DNA of 64,000 nt from positions 372,001 to 436,000 of the forward strand of contig OZ025722.1 in the NCBI GenBank assembly GCA_964019335.1, given 5' to 3'. Shown here piece by piece: positions 1 to 9,182 of this stretch. The number at the start of each line of letters is the position of its first letter. Position 1 is the stretch's first letter. This DNA is from Diplonema japonicum (Eukaryota > Euglenozoa > Diplonemea > Diplonemida > Diplonemidae). The notes under the pieces are model-generated. The model had not been told where the DNA came from and did no database searches. It worked only from the letters and a program-made list of their open reading frames with translations. The position numbers and the translations under genes are program-made.

Positions 1-744
1 AAAGAAATAAAGAAAATCTGTGTGATTCTAAATACTTTGTAAGCTGGAAAGAAGCTGTTTGCAGAGTAATCTGGCTCGTCGCGCTGTAAGTACTAGCTTT
101 GGTTTCAACAATAGAATTTGTTAAGCAAAGAAAAAGAAATGGGGGGAGGTGACAAAAAAAAAGGTGAATCTGTATTCTGCCCTTTCTGTAAGAAACAAGT
201 TGGAAAGAATTTTGAAAAAGAAAAAAAAAAAAGAAGAATATCGGTTTTGCTGCCCTTTTTTTTTTTTGTCAAAAGCGGAACAGAACGAAAAAAAAAAAAA
301 ATGGTGGAAAAAAAAAAATGTCTCTCCCACCCTTCTTTCTTCTTTTTTTTAGAAAATTCTTTCTTTTGCAAGAACGAGTCACTGCACGTACATGCAACGA
401 GTCTCCCCCCCCCCCCCCCCCCCCCAGTTGCTGTCAAAAAAAGTCAATTGCCTTTATCGACATTCTGCTCTGGGTGTATTGAATGCTATGATGCCTTTTT
501 TTTTTAAGAAAAAAAAAAAGAAGAAAAAAAGTGAATGCTAAGAAACCTTTCTCCTAGAAAAAGAAAAAAAACCAAAAAAAAAAACAAAAAGTCCGTTATT
601 TGGACAGGAAAGGTCTCACCCCCCCCCCCCCCCCCCCACCCCTTTTTTCTTCTTCTTCTTTATTGGTGGTCCGTTGCTACAAAAAAATCTTTTTTTACCC
701 CCCCATCATGTGTTATTTTTTTTTCTTCCAAGTTTTTAAGACAG
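1..744. other. Homopolymer-rich intergenic DNA
   Basis: No gene is supported here. The stretch is a patchwork of A, T and C runs (for example C runs near 405-425 and 616-637). Short open frames exist on both strands but are only translations of homopolymers (poly-Lys, poly-Phe, poly-Pro). Confidence 0.7.
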
Positions 745-967
745 TACCGGATTTGTATTTATATTGTTCAGTTTTAATAATGGTCTGGGGATTTAGTGTA
801 TTGTATAAATTATGTACCTTTTTCGGATTTTGGACCCAACTTGCGACTTTTTACAGAACAATACAAAAAAACTATTTTTATTATTTTTGGCCTGACCCCC
901 CCCCCCCCCCCCCCAGGACAGGCCCCACTAAAATCAAAGCCACGTTTGTGGTGTACAGATCTACTTT

Positions 968-1594
968 TTGGTTTCCATTTTCAAAACAAGGTACGCGGAC
1001 GCCCTGAAGGCCCAGATAAAGAAAGAGCGGAAAAGACACAGAAGAGAAGCCCTTCTTACTGCTGTTGGTCCGGCTTCTGTTCCCGTTAGTCCTGTTGCCG
1101 CGCCTGGTGCTTCTGTTCCCGTTAGTCCTGTTGCCGCGCCTGGTGCTTCTGTTGTTGCCAGTCCTGTGGTTTCTGTTGCCGGTCCCGTTGCTTCTGTTGC
1201 CAACCCCGTGGCCTCCCCGACACCTTCACAGATTGCAGAATCAGCAATGCTAGAGGTTGACAAAAGGACAAAGATTATGCGTCCTTTTGTTCTTGCCTGG
1301 GGTGTCGAGGCTTACCGCAAGCTAACAATCCGGGCAGGGTTCGCTTACCTTTTTAACGATCTCCCACCCGGGTCTGCATCCGTGACCCCGCCCACTGAGG
1401 ACGTTCCTGCGGCCTCGCCTGGCCCTCCGCCCCCGCCTTCCGAGGTCGAGTTGGTTCGAGAAGCTGGTGCAGATGCAGGAGTTGACCCGATGGAGATTGA
1501 TCCATTGGGACTGTCGGTCGACCCGGAACCAGCACCCGAAGACCCGGACATTGAGATCACTGAGATGTTCAGCAGGCTGGGCACCTCGACATAG
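968..1594 (+). CDS. Unrecognised 208-aa protein inside the TIR element, possibly broken
   Basis: This is an open frame of 208 codons. It has a basic N-terminus (residues 1-28, many Lys/Arg) and a Pro/Ala/Val/Ser-rich stretch with a 12-residue unit repeated twice. A more globular segment around residues 100-130 (RPFVLAWGVEAYRKL) is followed by a Pro/Asp/Glu-rich tail. After its stop, coding-like acidic sequence continues in another frame to about 1780 (SDEEAEEEEMPDQEA), which suggests a frameshift or an unrecognised intron. A Cys-containing stretch (CPSCDYMVCFTC) follows near 1810-1850 in a third frame. I do not recognise the family. It could be transposon-derived, a captured host fragment, or not a gene. 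Confidence 0.3.
   Translation: MVSIFKTRYADALKAQIKKERKRHRREALLTAVGPASVPVSPVAAPGASVPVSPVAAPGASVVASPVVSVAGPVASVANPVASPTPSQIAESAMLEVDKRTKIMRPFVLAWGVEAYRKLTIRAGFAYLFNDLPPGSASVTPPTEDVPAASPGPPPPPSEVELVREAGADAGVDPMEIDPLGLSVDPEPAPEDPDIEITEMFSRLGTST
1074..1145 (+). repeat. Two tandem 36-bp units in the 208-aa ORF
   Basis: A 36-bp unit coding for a VPVSPVAAPGAS-like peptide occurs twice back to back with near identity. Partly degraded Val/Ser/Pro-rich copies follow to about 1215. Confidence 0.7.
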
Positions 1595-2108
1595 AGGCCA
1601 TTTCTGATGCGCCTTCTTCTGACGAAGAAGCAGAAGAAGAAGAAATGCCTGACCAAGAAGCCTCAGCCCCAAGCCAAGCAGCGGCACCAAGCCAAGTGAC
1701 CCCAAGCCAGCGAACGAACAACGTGACGAGGTGCCCTGCCCCTGCAGCGCAACCCTCAAGCAGGTTAGGAATGCTCTGGTGAGCATGACATGAGCACCCG
1801 CGGGAGGGTCTGCCCGTCCTGCGACTATATGGTGTGCTTTACGTGCAGGACTAGAATTGCGGTAATACCACCCCCCCCTCCCCGGCTGGGGGGTATTTTG
1901 TTTTTGTCTTGGGATTTTTTATTTTTAGGGATATTTTCTGGGATTTCTTTTATTTTTGTAATTTTTATGTTCTGTTTTAATGGTGTTCTGTAAATATTGT
2001 GTACCTTTCTCGAATTTTTTGCCCAATTTGGGACTTTTCACATAGCAATATAAGTACAAATCCGGTATTTAAAAAAAAAAAAAAAAAAAAAAAAGAGACA
2101 AAAGAAAA

Positions 2109-3401
2109 ATGGTTTCAGCTTTTCCGAGAGACGCAACCTCGGAGCTGAACAGCGACACGGGGTACACCAATATTCTATCGGTGGACTTTGAAGAGAACCC
2201 TAGCCTGAAAGATAAGGACCTTGTAGGGTACGATGGGAAGTTGTATGATATAACAAAATTCGCGAGGTACCACCCAGGCGGCGAGGAACTCTTGAAAATG
2301 TTTTCAGGAAAGGACGTTTCGATGCAGGTTAGAGCGTTCCACGAGAGAAACGTTATGCAAGGCCGCGAGTCTGTAGGCACTTACATAGACACCACGGACA
2401 AAGACCCAGCAGCTAAAGGATACAAAATCCTCACCGACACCCTTCGAGCGGAAGGATTATTCGAAACCTCCTACGAATGGTACACAAAGAAAGCATTGTT
2501 CTGCGCTTCCTTCCTAATCCTCTGTGTGTTCCTGATTCGGCAAGGATGCTATGTCCTCGCCGGCATGGCGTTGGCATTGTTCTTCCAACAAAGCGGGTTT
2601 TTCATGCATGATTTTATGCACAACCAGCTTACTCACAACCGTAAAAAAGACAGGTGGCTGGGCATGATTTGCGGAACTGGAGGGCTTGGTGTCGGCGGTC
2701 ATTGGTGGAAAGAGGAACATTTTGTCCACCATGCTCTTACAAATACGTGTGACATCCCCGCAAACTGGTCGGACCCGCAAATGCGAGAAGACGTGTGGGC
2801 GCAGAACCATAAATTATTCCCATTCTTCAAAGCACCCATTCAGTCAATTCTCATTAAGATCCAAGCTTATACTTGGCTCCCTGTTACGGTAATTTTCGGT
2901 CGGATTGGAATAACAATCGACTGTTTTAAAGATGAACGGAGATGGTATGAGTGGGTGACGTTGGCTTGCCACGTGGGTTACGTGGCGCTGTTGATGTCTA
3001 TGATTCCTACTTGGAGCCAGCGTGGGTGGTTCTACCTAGCAGCTTCGTTAGGGCAAGGTGTTCTTTCTATCCAGCTGCTTCTCTCCCATTATGCGAAGCC
3101 GTTCTTCCACAAGGATACGGAGTACCACAACACATCCTTCCCCCGAGTGATGGCGATAACCACCATCAATATTGTGAATCCTGTTTGGCTTGACTGGTTC
3201 CATGGGGGGTTGAACTTGCATATTGAACACCATTTGTTCCCTTGCATGCCCAGGCACCACTTCCGCGCGGCGCAGGTGCATGTTAAAAAGTACTGTGAGG
3301 AGGTTGGGCTTGAGTACGACGAGTGCACGTGGAGCGAGCTTGTCGTGCGAACGTTGGTTTCGCTCGCCAGGGAGGCGAGGCTCTTTGGGAAGCAGTCTTA
3401 G
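2109..3401 (+). CDS. Front-end fatty acid desaturase with N-terminal cytochrome b5 domain
   Basis: A 430-residue membrane acyl desaturase that inserts a double bond between an existing one and the carboxyl end of a polyunsaturated acyl chain, probably in the ER. The N-terminal cytochrome b5 domain shows the haem motif HPGG (H55) and a second haem-type His in the AFHER stretch, so it supplies its own electrons. The three di-iron histidine boxes are visible: HDFMH (167-171), HFVHH (204-208) and HIEHH (371-375). Hydrophobic segments lie between them. The usual first residue of box 3 in front-end enzymes is Gln; here it is His, which some members also have. Delta-4, -5, -6 or -8 specificity and the sphingolipid alternative cannot be told from sequence. 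The start follows a long A run (2071-2094) and GAGACAAAAGAAAA. Confidence 0.9.
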   Translation: MVSAFPRDATSELNSDTGYTNILSVDFEENPSLKDKDLVGYDGKLYDITKFARYHPGGEELLKMFSGKDVSMQVRAFHERNVMQGRESVGTYIDTTDKDPAAKGYKILTDTLRAEGLFETSYEWYTKKALFCASFLILCVFLIRQGCYVLAGMALALFFQQSGFFMHDFMHNQLTHNRKKDRWLGMICGTGGLGVGGHWWKEEHFVHHALTNTCDIPANWSDPQMREDVWAQNHKLFPFFKAPIQSILIKIQAYTWLPVTVIFGRIGITIDCFKDERRWYEWVTLACHVGYVALLMSMIPTWSQRGWFYLAASLGQGVLSIQLLLSHYAKPFFHKDTEYHNTSFPRVMAITTINIVNPVWLDWFHGGLNLHIEHHLFPCMPRHHFRAAQVHVKKYCEEVGLEYDECTWSELVVRTLVSLAREARLFGKQS

Positions 3402-3918
3402 ATTTTTTTTTTTTTTTTTTTAAATTTGTGCGTGTGTAGAGAGAGTCGAGAATCAGGGGTGGAAAAAAAAAAAAAAAAAGAAATAGTTATTTTGTTGCCC
3501 AACAAAAAGATTATGAGTCATTTTATTTAAACTCAAAAAAATAAGTCGTTTTATTTCACCCTTAGTCATTTGAGTCACTCACTCTTCACTGCTGTTTTCC
3601 TCACACTGGTCAGCCTTTTTGGGGATTTCCGTAAGGCAATACGGGAAAGCTATTTGCGCCGTGGCAATTTAAGGGGAAGTAAAGCACTTATTCCCACTTT
3701 TAAGGGCCGGGATGGCCTCAGATGGCCAAAAATAGTCAAAATATCCTACCCCCAAAAAGATTTTTAAAGGCAAAGTCATCCGGACAGCAAATCTGCAGTG
3801 GTGGACCCGATTAGTGTTTTTTTTCTTCTTTTTTTTTTCTTCTTTCTTTCTTTCTTTCTTTTTTTTTTTTAAAAATAGAGACAAGGGCGAAGTTCCGAAA
3901 CAAGAACTTCCATTATCT

Positions 3919-3959
<41 letters not shown>

Positions 3960-4686
3960 CAAAATTATAGTCTATTCCAAAAAGAAAAGGGAGGGGAAAA
4001 GAAGAAGAAAAAAAAACGAAGGAGAAGGAAAGGCTCTGCCAACAAGGAAGATTTATCGAAGCAACGGTAAAGTAATTCTTCGGCGGTAGTGCAAGTGGTT
4101 TTATTCACGACACTCTAAAATTTACTTCGCGTGGACATTGCAACATGTACTAGAGGACAGTTGGGCCACGTCACCCCTGCCTCTCACTGGGACCAGGCAT
4201 TTTCGTGCCCTCACGCGACATTGAAATTTACTGAGAACTGAATAAAAAAACACTTTTTTTTTTCTGCGTTTTTTTGTGTATCAACAAAAAAAAAAAAAAA
4301 AAAAAAAAAAAAGAGACATCAAAAAAAAAAAATGAAAGAAAAAAAAAAAAGAAACAAGCCACCGCTCTTTTTTCTTATTCTTCAACTGATCCTAGGTTGG
4401 ATTGTCTTATTTACTTACTTTTACCGAGTAATTTTTTTAATACATTTTTTTTTATGAAAAAAAAAAAAATATGTCCCTGTTTCTTCAAAATTACTTTGAT
4501 TACCTCGGGTCTGAATAAGGGCCCGTCCCCCCCGTTCATTCATCAAAAAAAGCCCCTTTTTTTTGGTCTATGTGAGTGAGATCTTTTTTCTTCCAGTGGG
4601 TTGTTTCTTGACTTCCTCCCCCCCCCCCCCCCCCCCCCATCACAGTGAATTTCTTTCCGTCCCCTCCTTCATTCTTTTTTAGAGAC
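3402..4686. other. Long intergenic region, homopolymer-rich
   Basis: No gene is supported. It contains T, A and C runs of 15-30 bases (near 3404, 3920, 4286 and 4620) and two stretches of ordinary complexity (3480-3800 and 4040-4250) with no convincing ORF or RNA fold that I can recognise. The last part (4590-4682) is a C/T-rich tract ending in TTTTTTAG, a good trans-splice acceptor for the next gene. Confidence 0.6.
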
Positions 4687-4854
4687 ATGAGCACTGCCAG
4701 CAGCAACGATTTCACGGTGTTGCACCCAATCGCTGTGGCAGCCCTAAAAGAAGGGGACGACCTTGTGTTACGGGAAGAAGCAAAGGCGCTCACTAAGGTT
4801 GAAATGGCAATGCTAGAACTGGAGAAGCACCTGCACCAGAAGCAACACCCATAA
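4687..4854 (+). CDS. Small 55-residue protein of unknown function
   Basis: The ATG lies 5 nt after a pyrimidine tract plus AG (4682), the acceptor layout used by the other genes here. The protein begins MSTASSNDFTVLHPIAV. Its remainder is mostly charged and probably helical (EEAKALTKVEMAMLELEKHL), with no signal peptide or membrane segment. Composition and codon use are unlike the homopolymer ORFs around it, which favours a real small gene. It is followed by a C run (4859-4882) and then the presenilin gene. No family recognised. A frame that starts further upstream reads through the pyrimidine tract and is not credible. Confidence 0.55.
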   Translation: MSTASSNDFTVLHPIAVAALKEGDDLVLREEAKALTKVEMAMLELEKHLHQKQHP

Positions 4855-5000
4855 CGTGCCCCCCCCCCCCCCCCCCCCCCCCTTCTTTTCCTTCTTCTTC
4901 GTTCTCTCCCTACTCTAAAAAAAACCCCCTCAAAAACAGGGAGAGCGGGGAGGGAGGAAGGGTGCAAAAAAAAAAAAAAGAATAGATAAAACCCCCACAC

Positions 5001-6428
5001 ATGACCGACTTCAAGAATGATATCAAACTGGAACGAACAACCGATGGCGAGTCCATGCGCCTCCTCCTCCGCCCTCCCCCTGCCTACAACGAAAGCGAAA
5101 ACGCAGCAGAAACCGAGAACGACCACGACGAGATAACAGTGACGAAAGCACCGCAAGAACGCATTGGGATAGACCTCGACAAGACAGAGGACGGGGCCCT
5201 GCTCCTCTCACGAGTGGCGTGGGGAAGCGCCGCAAAAAGATGCGGAGTAAAGAGGTTCATAGGGTGGAGGCTGACACACATCAACAGCTTCCCCATCACA
5301 TCCATGAACGATGTAAGAAAGCAAGGAAAAGGTGTCGAAGAGGCAGTCCTACGCTTCGAGGCAATGAAAATGGACACCCCACGAAGCTCCTCTGACGAAG
5401 GCTCAATGATTGACCCAGAGCATCCCTTTATTGTAGATGACAGCACTGACGACACACCAAAAAAAGACCGCCCGACAAAACCCAAAGGGGGTGACTCTAT
5501 ATCGACAAAGTACTCAACGTACATATACTTCCTTCTCGGCCCTGTCTCCGTCACCATGATGCTTGTCGTGTATTCTGTTGTTGTGTTTGATCAGATTAAC
5601 GATGGAACAGACACCACAGGTAAGAGGAGTTCATCGGTTCTCCCCATCAACAACGACCCGACGCATTCTGACAGCAACGCTGAGAGGTTTGGCGGGGCGC
5701 TTCTGAATGCGTTGGTCATAACAGGAGCGATTACTGTCATAACAGTGATATTTGTGGCGTTGTATAAGTACAATTGCATGAAGATCATGGCCGGGTGGCT
5801 TCTTGTCTCCACAACGATGGTCCTCTGCGGTGTCGGTGGCTTGTGGGTTGAACGCTTCGCGGTTCGCTACCAAGCACCGCTCGACTGGATCACTTACTCC
5901 ATGCTGATGTGGAACTATTCTGTTGTTGGGTTGATTTGTATTTACTACAGAGGACACCCTAGTTTGACTCGCGCGTACCATATCACATCAAGTGCCGTTC
6001 TCGCGTGGTTTATGACTAGATTGCCTGAGTGGACAACTTGGTGTTTATTAGCGACTGTTGCGTTGTATGATATATTTGCGGTGTGCTGTGGGCCTTTGAA
6101 AGTGCTTGTTGAAGAATCCGTCGCGCAGCAGAGGCCTATTCCGGCGTTAGTTTACGAGTCGAGGAGGTACAAACTCGGGCTTGGTGATTTTATCTTTTAC
6201 TCTCTTCTTGTGGGTCGTGCGGCTGTTTTTGGGTACATTCCGTGGGTCTCCTCATTCGTAGGTGTTTTAACTGGGCTTTGTTTGACTCTTTTTGCCCTTG
6301 CCACCCTCAAACGCCCCCTCCCCGCCCTTCCCTCTTCTATCTTTTTAGGCATTATTTTCGCCTTTACGTCGCGGTATATCCTTGAGCCCTATGCAGTGGA
6401 GTACGCTGTGCGTGGGCTCGCCATTTAG
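5001..6428 (+). CDS. Presenilin (intramembrane aspartyl protease) with N-terminal PDZ-like domain
   Basis: A 475-residue protein. Residues about 150-475 are presenilin, the catalytic subunit of gamma-secretase, which cleaves single-pass membrane proteins within the membrane. The catalytic motifs are present: YD (D357), GLGD (D396) and PAL (441-443), in the presenilin-specific contexts YDIFAV and KLGLGDFIFYS, with about nine hydrophobic segments. A hydrophilic loop after D357 contains the ALVYES segment. Residues about 48-125 form a PDZ-like fold (RIGIDLDKTEDGALLLSRVAWGSA, here shortened to its first part RIGIDL, and AAKRCGVKRFIGWRLTHING-like turns). The first 45 residues are acidic and cytosolic. 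A canonical presenilin has no PDZ domain, so this is an unusual fusion. Nicastrin, APH-1 and PEN-2 are not in the window. An acceptor-like CAG lies near 4940 after a long C/T tract. Confidence 0.9.
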   Translation: MTDFKNDIKLERTTDGESMRLLLRPPPAYNESENAAETENDHDEITVTKAPQERIGIDLDKTEDGALLLSRVAWGSAAKRCGVKRFIGWRLTHINSFPITSMNDVRKQGKGVEEAVLRFEAMKMDTPRSSSDEGSMIDPEHPFIVDDSTDDTPKKDRPTKPKGGDSISTKYSTYIYFLLGPVSVTMMLVVYSVVVFDQINDGTDTTGKRSSSVLPINNDPTHSDSNAERFGGALLNALVITGAITVITVIFVALYKYNCMKIMAGWLLVSTTMVLCGVGGLWVERFAVRYQAPLDWITYSMLMWNYSVVGLICIYYRGHPSLTRAYHITSSAVLAWFMTRLPEWTTWCLLATVALYDIFAVCCGPLKVLVEESVAQQRPIPALVYESRRYKLGLGDFIFYSLLVGRAAVFGYIPWVSSFVGVLTGLCLTLFALATLKRPLPALPSSIFLGIIFAFTSRYILEPYAVEYAVRGLAI

Positions 6429-6629
6429 TCATAGGTACGTCTTTTCTTTTTTTTTTTTTTGTTATTATTTATAATTGTTTATATGAGTCGTAATGTGTTA
6501 TGTTGTAAGGTGTACTCCAGCTTTTCGTCAGCCACAACTTTTTTGAGATTTGTGCTTAGAAGAAAAAAAAAAAAGAAAAAAGGGGGCAAGGTTGCAAGTA
6601 AAACGCTTTCAGTTTAAACTGAGCTTTCT

Positions 6630-6666
<37 letters not shown>

Positions 6667-7034
6667 AAGCTACCCCAAGTGCTGATACCCCATCCACCCC
6701 GGAACAAAAATTGTGGCACATTTAGGTGTTCGATGTTCGCAGTTGGCCCCAGCCATCGCACTGCAGTAATAGATGAGGCGGGGGTTTTTCTTTCTTTCTT
6801 TTAAATGTCTCTTTTTTTTGTTATGTTTTAATCTTGCTGCACCCCTCCCTTCTTTCCCTCCTCGCGTGATGTACTTTTTAATATTTTTTTTATTTCGCCT
6901 CTACGCATTGTAGGACCAAATGGCAATAGGGTCGCAGCAATGTGTTCCTGTGTATCAGGCATCGTTGCAAAACGTTGTCCACCGAGGGGTTCAATTACGG
7001 TTTCAATCCGTCTCAGCTATTTCACAGGTATTAA
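6429..7034. other. Intergenic region before the WD40 array
   Basis: Contains a T run (about 6630-6665) and ordinary DNA. Two AG acceptors with following ATGs are visible: one at about 6913 leading to a 50-codon ORF (6920-7072) that overlaps the first WD40 gene in another frame, and one at 7027 that serves WD40 copy 1. Otherwise nothing recognised. Confidence 0.5.
7014..7034 (+). promoter_or_regulatory. Probable trans-splice acceptor of the WD40 genes
   Basis: The string TCAGCTATTTCACAG followed by GTATTAA and ATG precedes copy 1. It is repeated almost exactly before copies 2, 3, 4 and 5 (ending near 9175, 11340, 14638 and 21306). The AG would leave a 7-nt 5' UTR after the leader. This is inference from position and conservation; no spliced-leader cDNA evidence is available. 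Confidence 0.6.
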
Positions 7035-8858
7035 ATGGTAGCGGAGGAAGAGGCTTCCCACAGGAACGATGAAGTGGAGGTGAAGCTCGCATGCCCTGAG
7101 TCGGGGAACCACAGGCTCATCTTCCTGCAGCGGTCAGTGTCGCGGGAAGGGCTCATGTCGGCTGTGCGGGAACAGTTCGGGGATGTTGATGTGGCCTTCA
7201 AAGACGAAGATGGTGACCACATAGTGGTGGACACGACACGCGTGTTGAAGGTTTTCCTTTCTTCAGTCCCTGAGGGCAGGAAGGGCAAGCTCTTTGTCTC
7301 TGAGGCTGTTGCTGTGGGGGGGAAGGGGAAGAGCGGGGAAGAGCTGCAAAAAACGGGCAAAAACGGGAAGGAAGGGCTGCAAGAATCAGACGAAGGGGTT
7401 TCCATTGAAAACACGAGACCCCAAGGTGCTGATGCTGCTGCAGTGGTGCCTGAGAAGGAGGTGCTGTACGTGATGCAACTTGAGAACAAGGTGCAGTTGC
7501 TGGAAGAAGACAAGGCACTGTTGAGGGGACAGGTGCGCGAGTTGCTCAGCAACGTGGAAGCGATGCGCATTGCGAACGACGACCTCCGTGACCGCTGTGA
7601 CCGCTTGCAGGGGCCTGACAGGCTCCTCTCCTGTTCGCAGGACTCCACACCAATTCCAACCCTTTTTAAAGAGATAGGAACGCAGACAGAGAAGGCTTTA
7701 AAGGCAGAATGTGAAAAGTGTACAAAGTCAGCCAAACAACAACCCCTTGCCGATCCCCCTGTGACCGGAGAGAAAGAAAAAGAAGAAGAGAGAAAAGAAA
7801 AAAAAGAAAAGGAACTAGAAGAAGAAAAATGTAAAGAAAAAGAGAGAAAGGAGAACGAAATAAAAGAAAGAAAAATAAAGGAAGAAGAAAAGAAAGAAGA
7901 AGAAGACTTACTTAACACGTATAAAGATAGCAAAGATTTGCCCAAAGCGGAACTTCTGAAGACTTTCGAGGAGGACACAGGTCTAGCAAAAAATTATTTT
8001 GGTTGTACCTTGAGTCCTCAGGGGGATACACTTTGCACTGTCGACAACTGTGGCACTATATCTCTGTTTGACATCGAGACAACGAAGATGCTGTACACCT
8101 TGGAGGCGACGGGGGGTTTTTTCAAAAAGAAAGTACCTTTGCTTTCCAGTGACATTTCCGCAAATGGTAACCTCATGGCCGCGGCTGGTTTCGATGCAAA
8201 GGTGAGAATATGGCATGGTTCCAGAGAAATATGGCGACAAAATGTTATAACAACCCACGCTGACAAGGTGTACTGCTGCAGGTTCAACCCAACTGGCCTC
8301 AAGCTGGCGACAGCATCGATGGATAAGACAGTACGTATTCTGGATGTTCAAACAGAGAAGGTGGAATACGACTTGAAGGAACACACTGCAAGTGTGTTTA
8401 CATGTGCCTTCAACAGTGAAGGGAACATATTGGCAACAAGCGGTGACGACAACACTGTGAGGCTCTGGGACTGCAGGGATGGGAAGATGACAGCATGCCT
8501 CCCAGAGTCCTCCACAGTGTGGGGAGTGGGGTTCTCGCAAGACGGGACACAGCTCATCACAGGGTCTATGGGGAAAGAAGTCGTGATAAGGGACCTCAGG
8601 AAGCAGGAGATTTTGAAGTCCATAAAAACAAAAGATTCAGTTCACAGCGTGCACTTCATCAGGAACGACAAGCAGTTTGTTTCCTGTGGTCGGGACAGTG
8701 CCATCTCTGTGTGGAGCAGCAGCGACTTCTCCCTTCAGTCCTACACGATGAATAATGGTTACGCCATCTATTGCTCTTCCTACCATGAAGGCAAGGACAT
8801 GTTCCTCACCTGCCACCGTGGGTCGGGCACGCAACTGTGGAGACTTCCTTCACCTTAG
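7035..8858 (+). CDS. PB1 / coiled-coil / WD40 protein, tandem copy 1
   Basis: 607 residues in four blocks. Residues 13-78 look like a PB1 domain (VEVKLACP, then the acidic FKDEDGDHIVV patch of the OPCA type), a fold that pairs with other PB1 domains. Residues about 140-192 form a coiled coil (QLENKVQLLEEDKALLRGQV). Residues 245-292 are almost only Glu and Lys. From about 318 to the end run WD40 repeats (GKVRIWHG-like and TVRLWDCRDG strands), probably one seven-bladed propeller. It is likely a scaffold; the partner is unknown. It is the first of five tandem paralogues spaced by about 0.3-5 kb. It keeps the 7-residue SNVEAMR segment that copies 3 and 4 lack, and its C-terminus (MNNGYAIYCSS) matches copy 2. 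Confidence 0.85.
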   Translation: MVAEEEASHRNDEVEVKLACPESGNHRLIFLQRSVSREGLMSAVREQFGDVDVAFKDEDGDHIVVDTTRVLKVFLSSVPEGRKGKLFVSEAVAVGGKGKSGEELQKTGKNGKEGLQESDEGVSIENTRPQGADAAAVVPEKEVLYVMQLENKVQLLEEDKALLRGQVRELLSNVEAMRIANDDLRDRCDRLQGPDRLLSCSQDSTPIPTLFKEIGTQTEKALKAECEKCTKSAKQQPLADPPVTGEKEKEEERKEKKEKELEEEKCKEKERKENEIKERKIKEEEKKEEEDLLNTYKDSKDLPKAELLKTFEEDTGLAKNYFGCTLSPQGDTLCTVDNCGTISLFDIETTKMLYTLEATGGFFKKKVPLLSSDISANGNLMAAAGFDAKVRIWHGSREIWRQNVITTHADKVYCCRFNPTGLKLATASMDKTVRILDVQTEKVEYDLKEHTASVFTCAFNSEGNILATSGDDNTVRLWDCRDGKMTACLPESSTVWGVGFSQDGTQLITGSMGKEVVIRDLRKQEILKSIKTKDSVHSVHFIRNDKQFVSCGRDSAISVWSSSDFSLQSYTMNNGYAIYCSSYHEGKDMFLTCHRGSGTQLWRLPSP

Positions 8859-9182
8859 ACCTCGGGTGTCTGATTATGCGCAAGAGGGTCATTTACTGAC
8901 ATTTCTTTCCAGACGGACTCAGATAGTTTTTAGTATCGGCCACCCGATTGTGTCCAAGCTGCCTCCCCCCTCCTGGGGAAACATGGTATTATGTTGTGGG
9001 TGTGGCACGGTGGCATCTTTCCTTGCTCAACTTCGATACCACCTCTTGACTTCTCATTTCCAATTATGTTCTCTTATCTTTCCCTTACATTTATAATGTT
9101 TGGAAGCAACACTCGGTTACGTCCACTTTTTCTGCTTTTTGCCTCATTCCGCAATCCATCTCAGCTATTTCACAGGTATTAA
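8859..9182. repeat. Type-A spacer between WD40 copies 1 and 2
   Basis: A 324-bp spacer holding the 3' UTR of copy 1 and the acceptor of copy 2. A closely similar spacer with a 30-bp insertion (11010-11045) follows copy 2, so gene plus spacer was duplicated as a unit. Confidence 0.75.

Larger units (their letters stand above)
745..2067. mobile_element. Putative TA-flanked DNA element with terminal inverted repeats
   Basis: The left end at 747-766 begins CCGGATTTGTA and reappears inverted at 2046-2065. About 20 bp match with one mismatch, and each end is bordered by TA (745-746 and 2066-2067), the target duplication of Tc1/mariner/pogo elements. Inside the left end lies a segment of about 95 bp (771-865) that recurs as a diverged direct copy at 1973-2045, next to the right end. 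The interior carries a 208-codon ORF and a 36-bp tandem repeat but no recognisable DDE transposase. It is best read as a non-autonomous or decayed element. The TIRs are seen directly; the class assignment is inference. Confidence 0.6.

Noticed and set aside
105-777. Open frames on both strands rich in Lys, Phe and Pro
   Set aside because: They are read from A, T and C runs and have no complex sequence or acceptor.
7031-7978. Long minus-strand Ser/Phe-rich frames opposite the WD40 copies (also at 9179, 11344, 14642 and 21310)
   Set aside because: They are the complement of the Glu/Lys block and conserved PB1 region; they recur only because the genes do.
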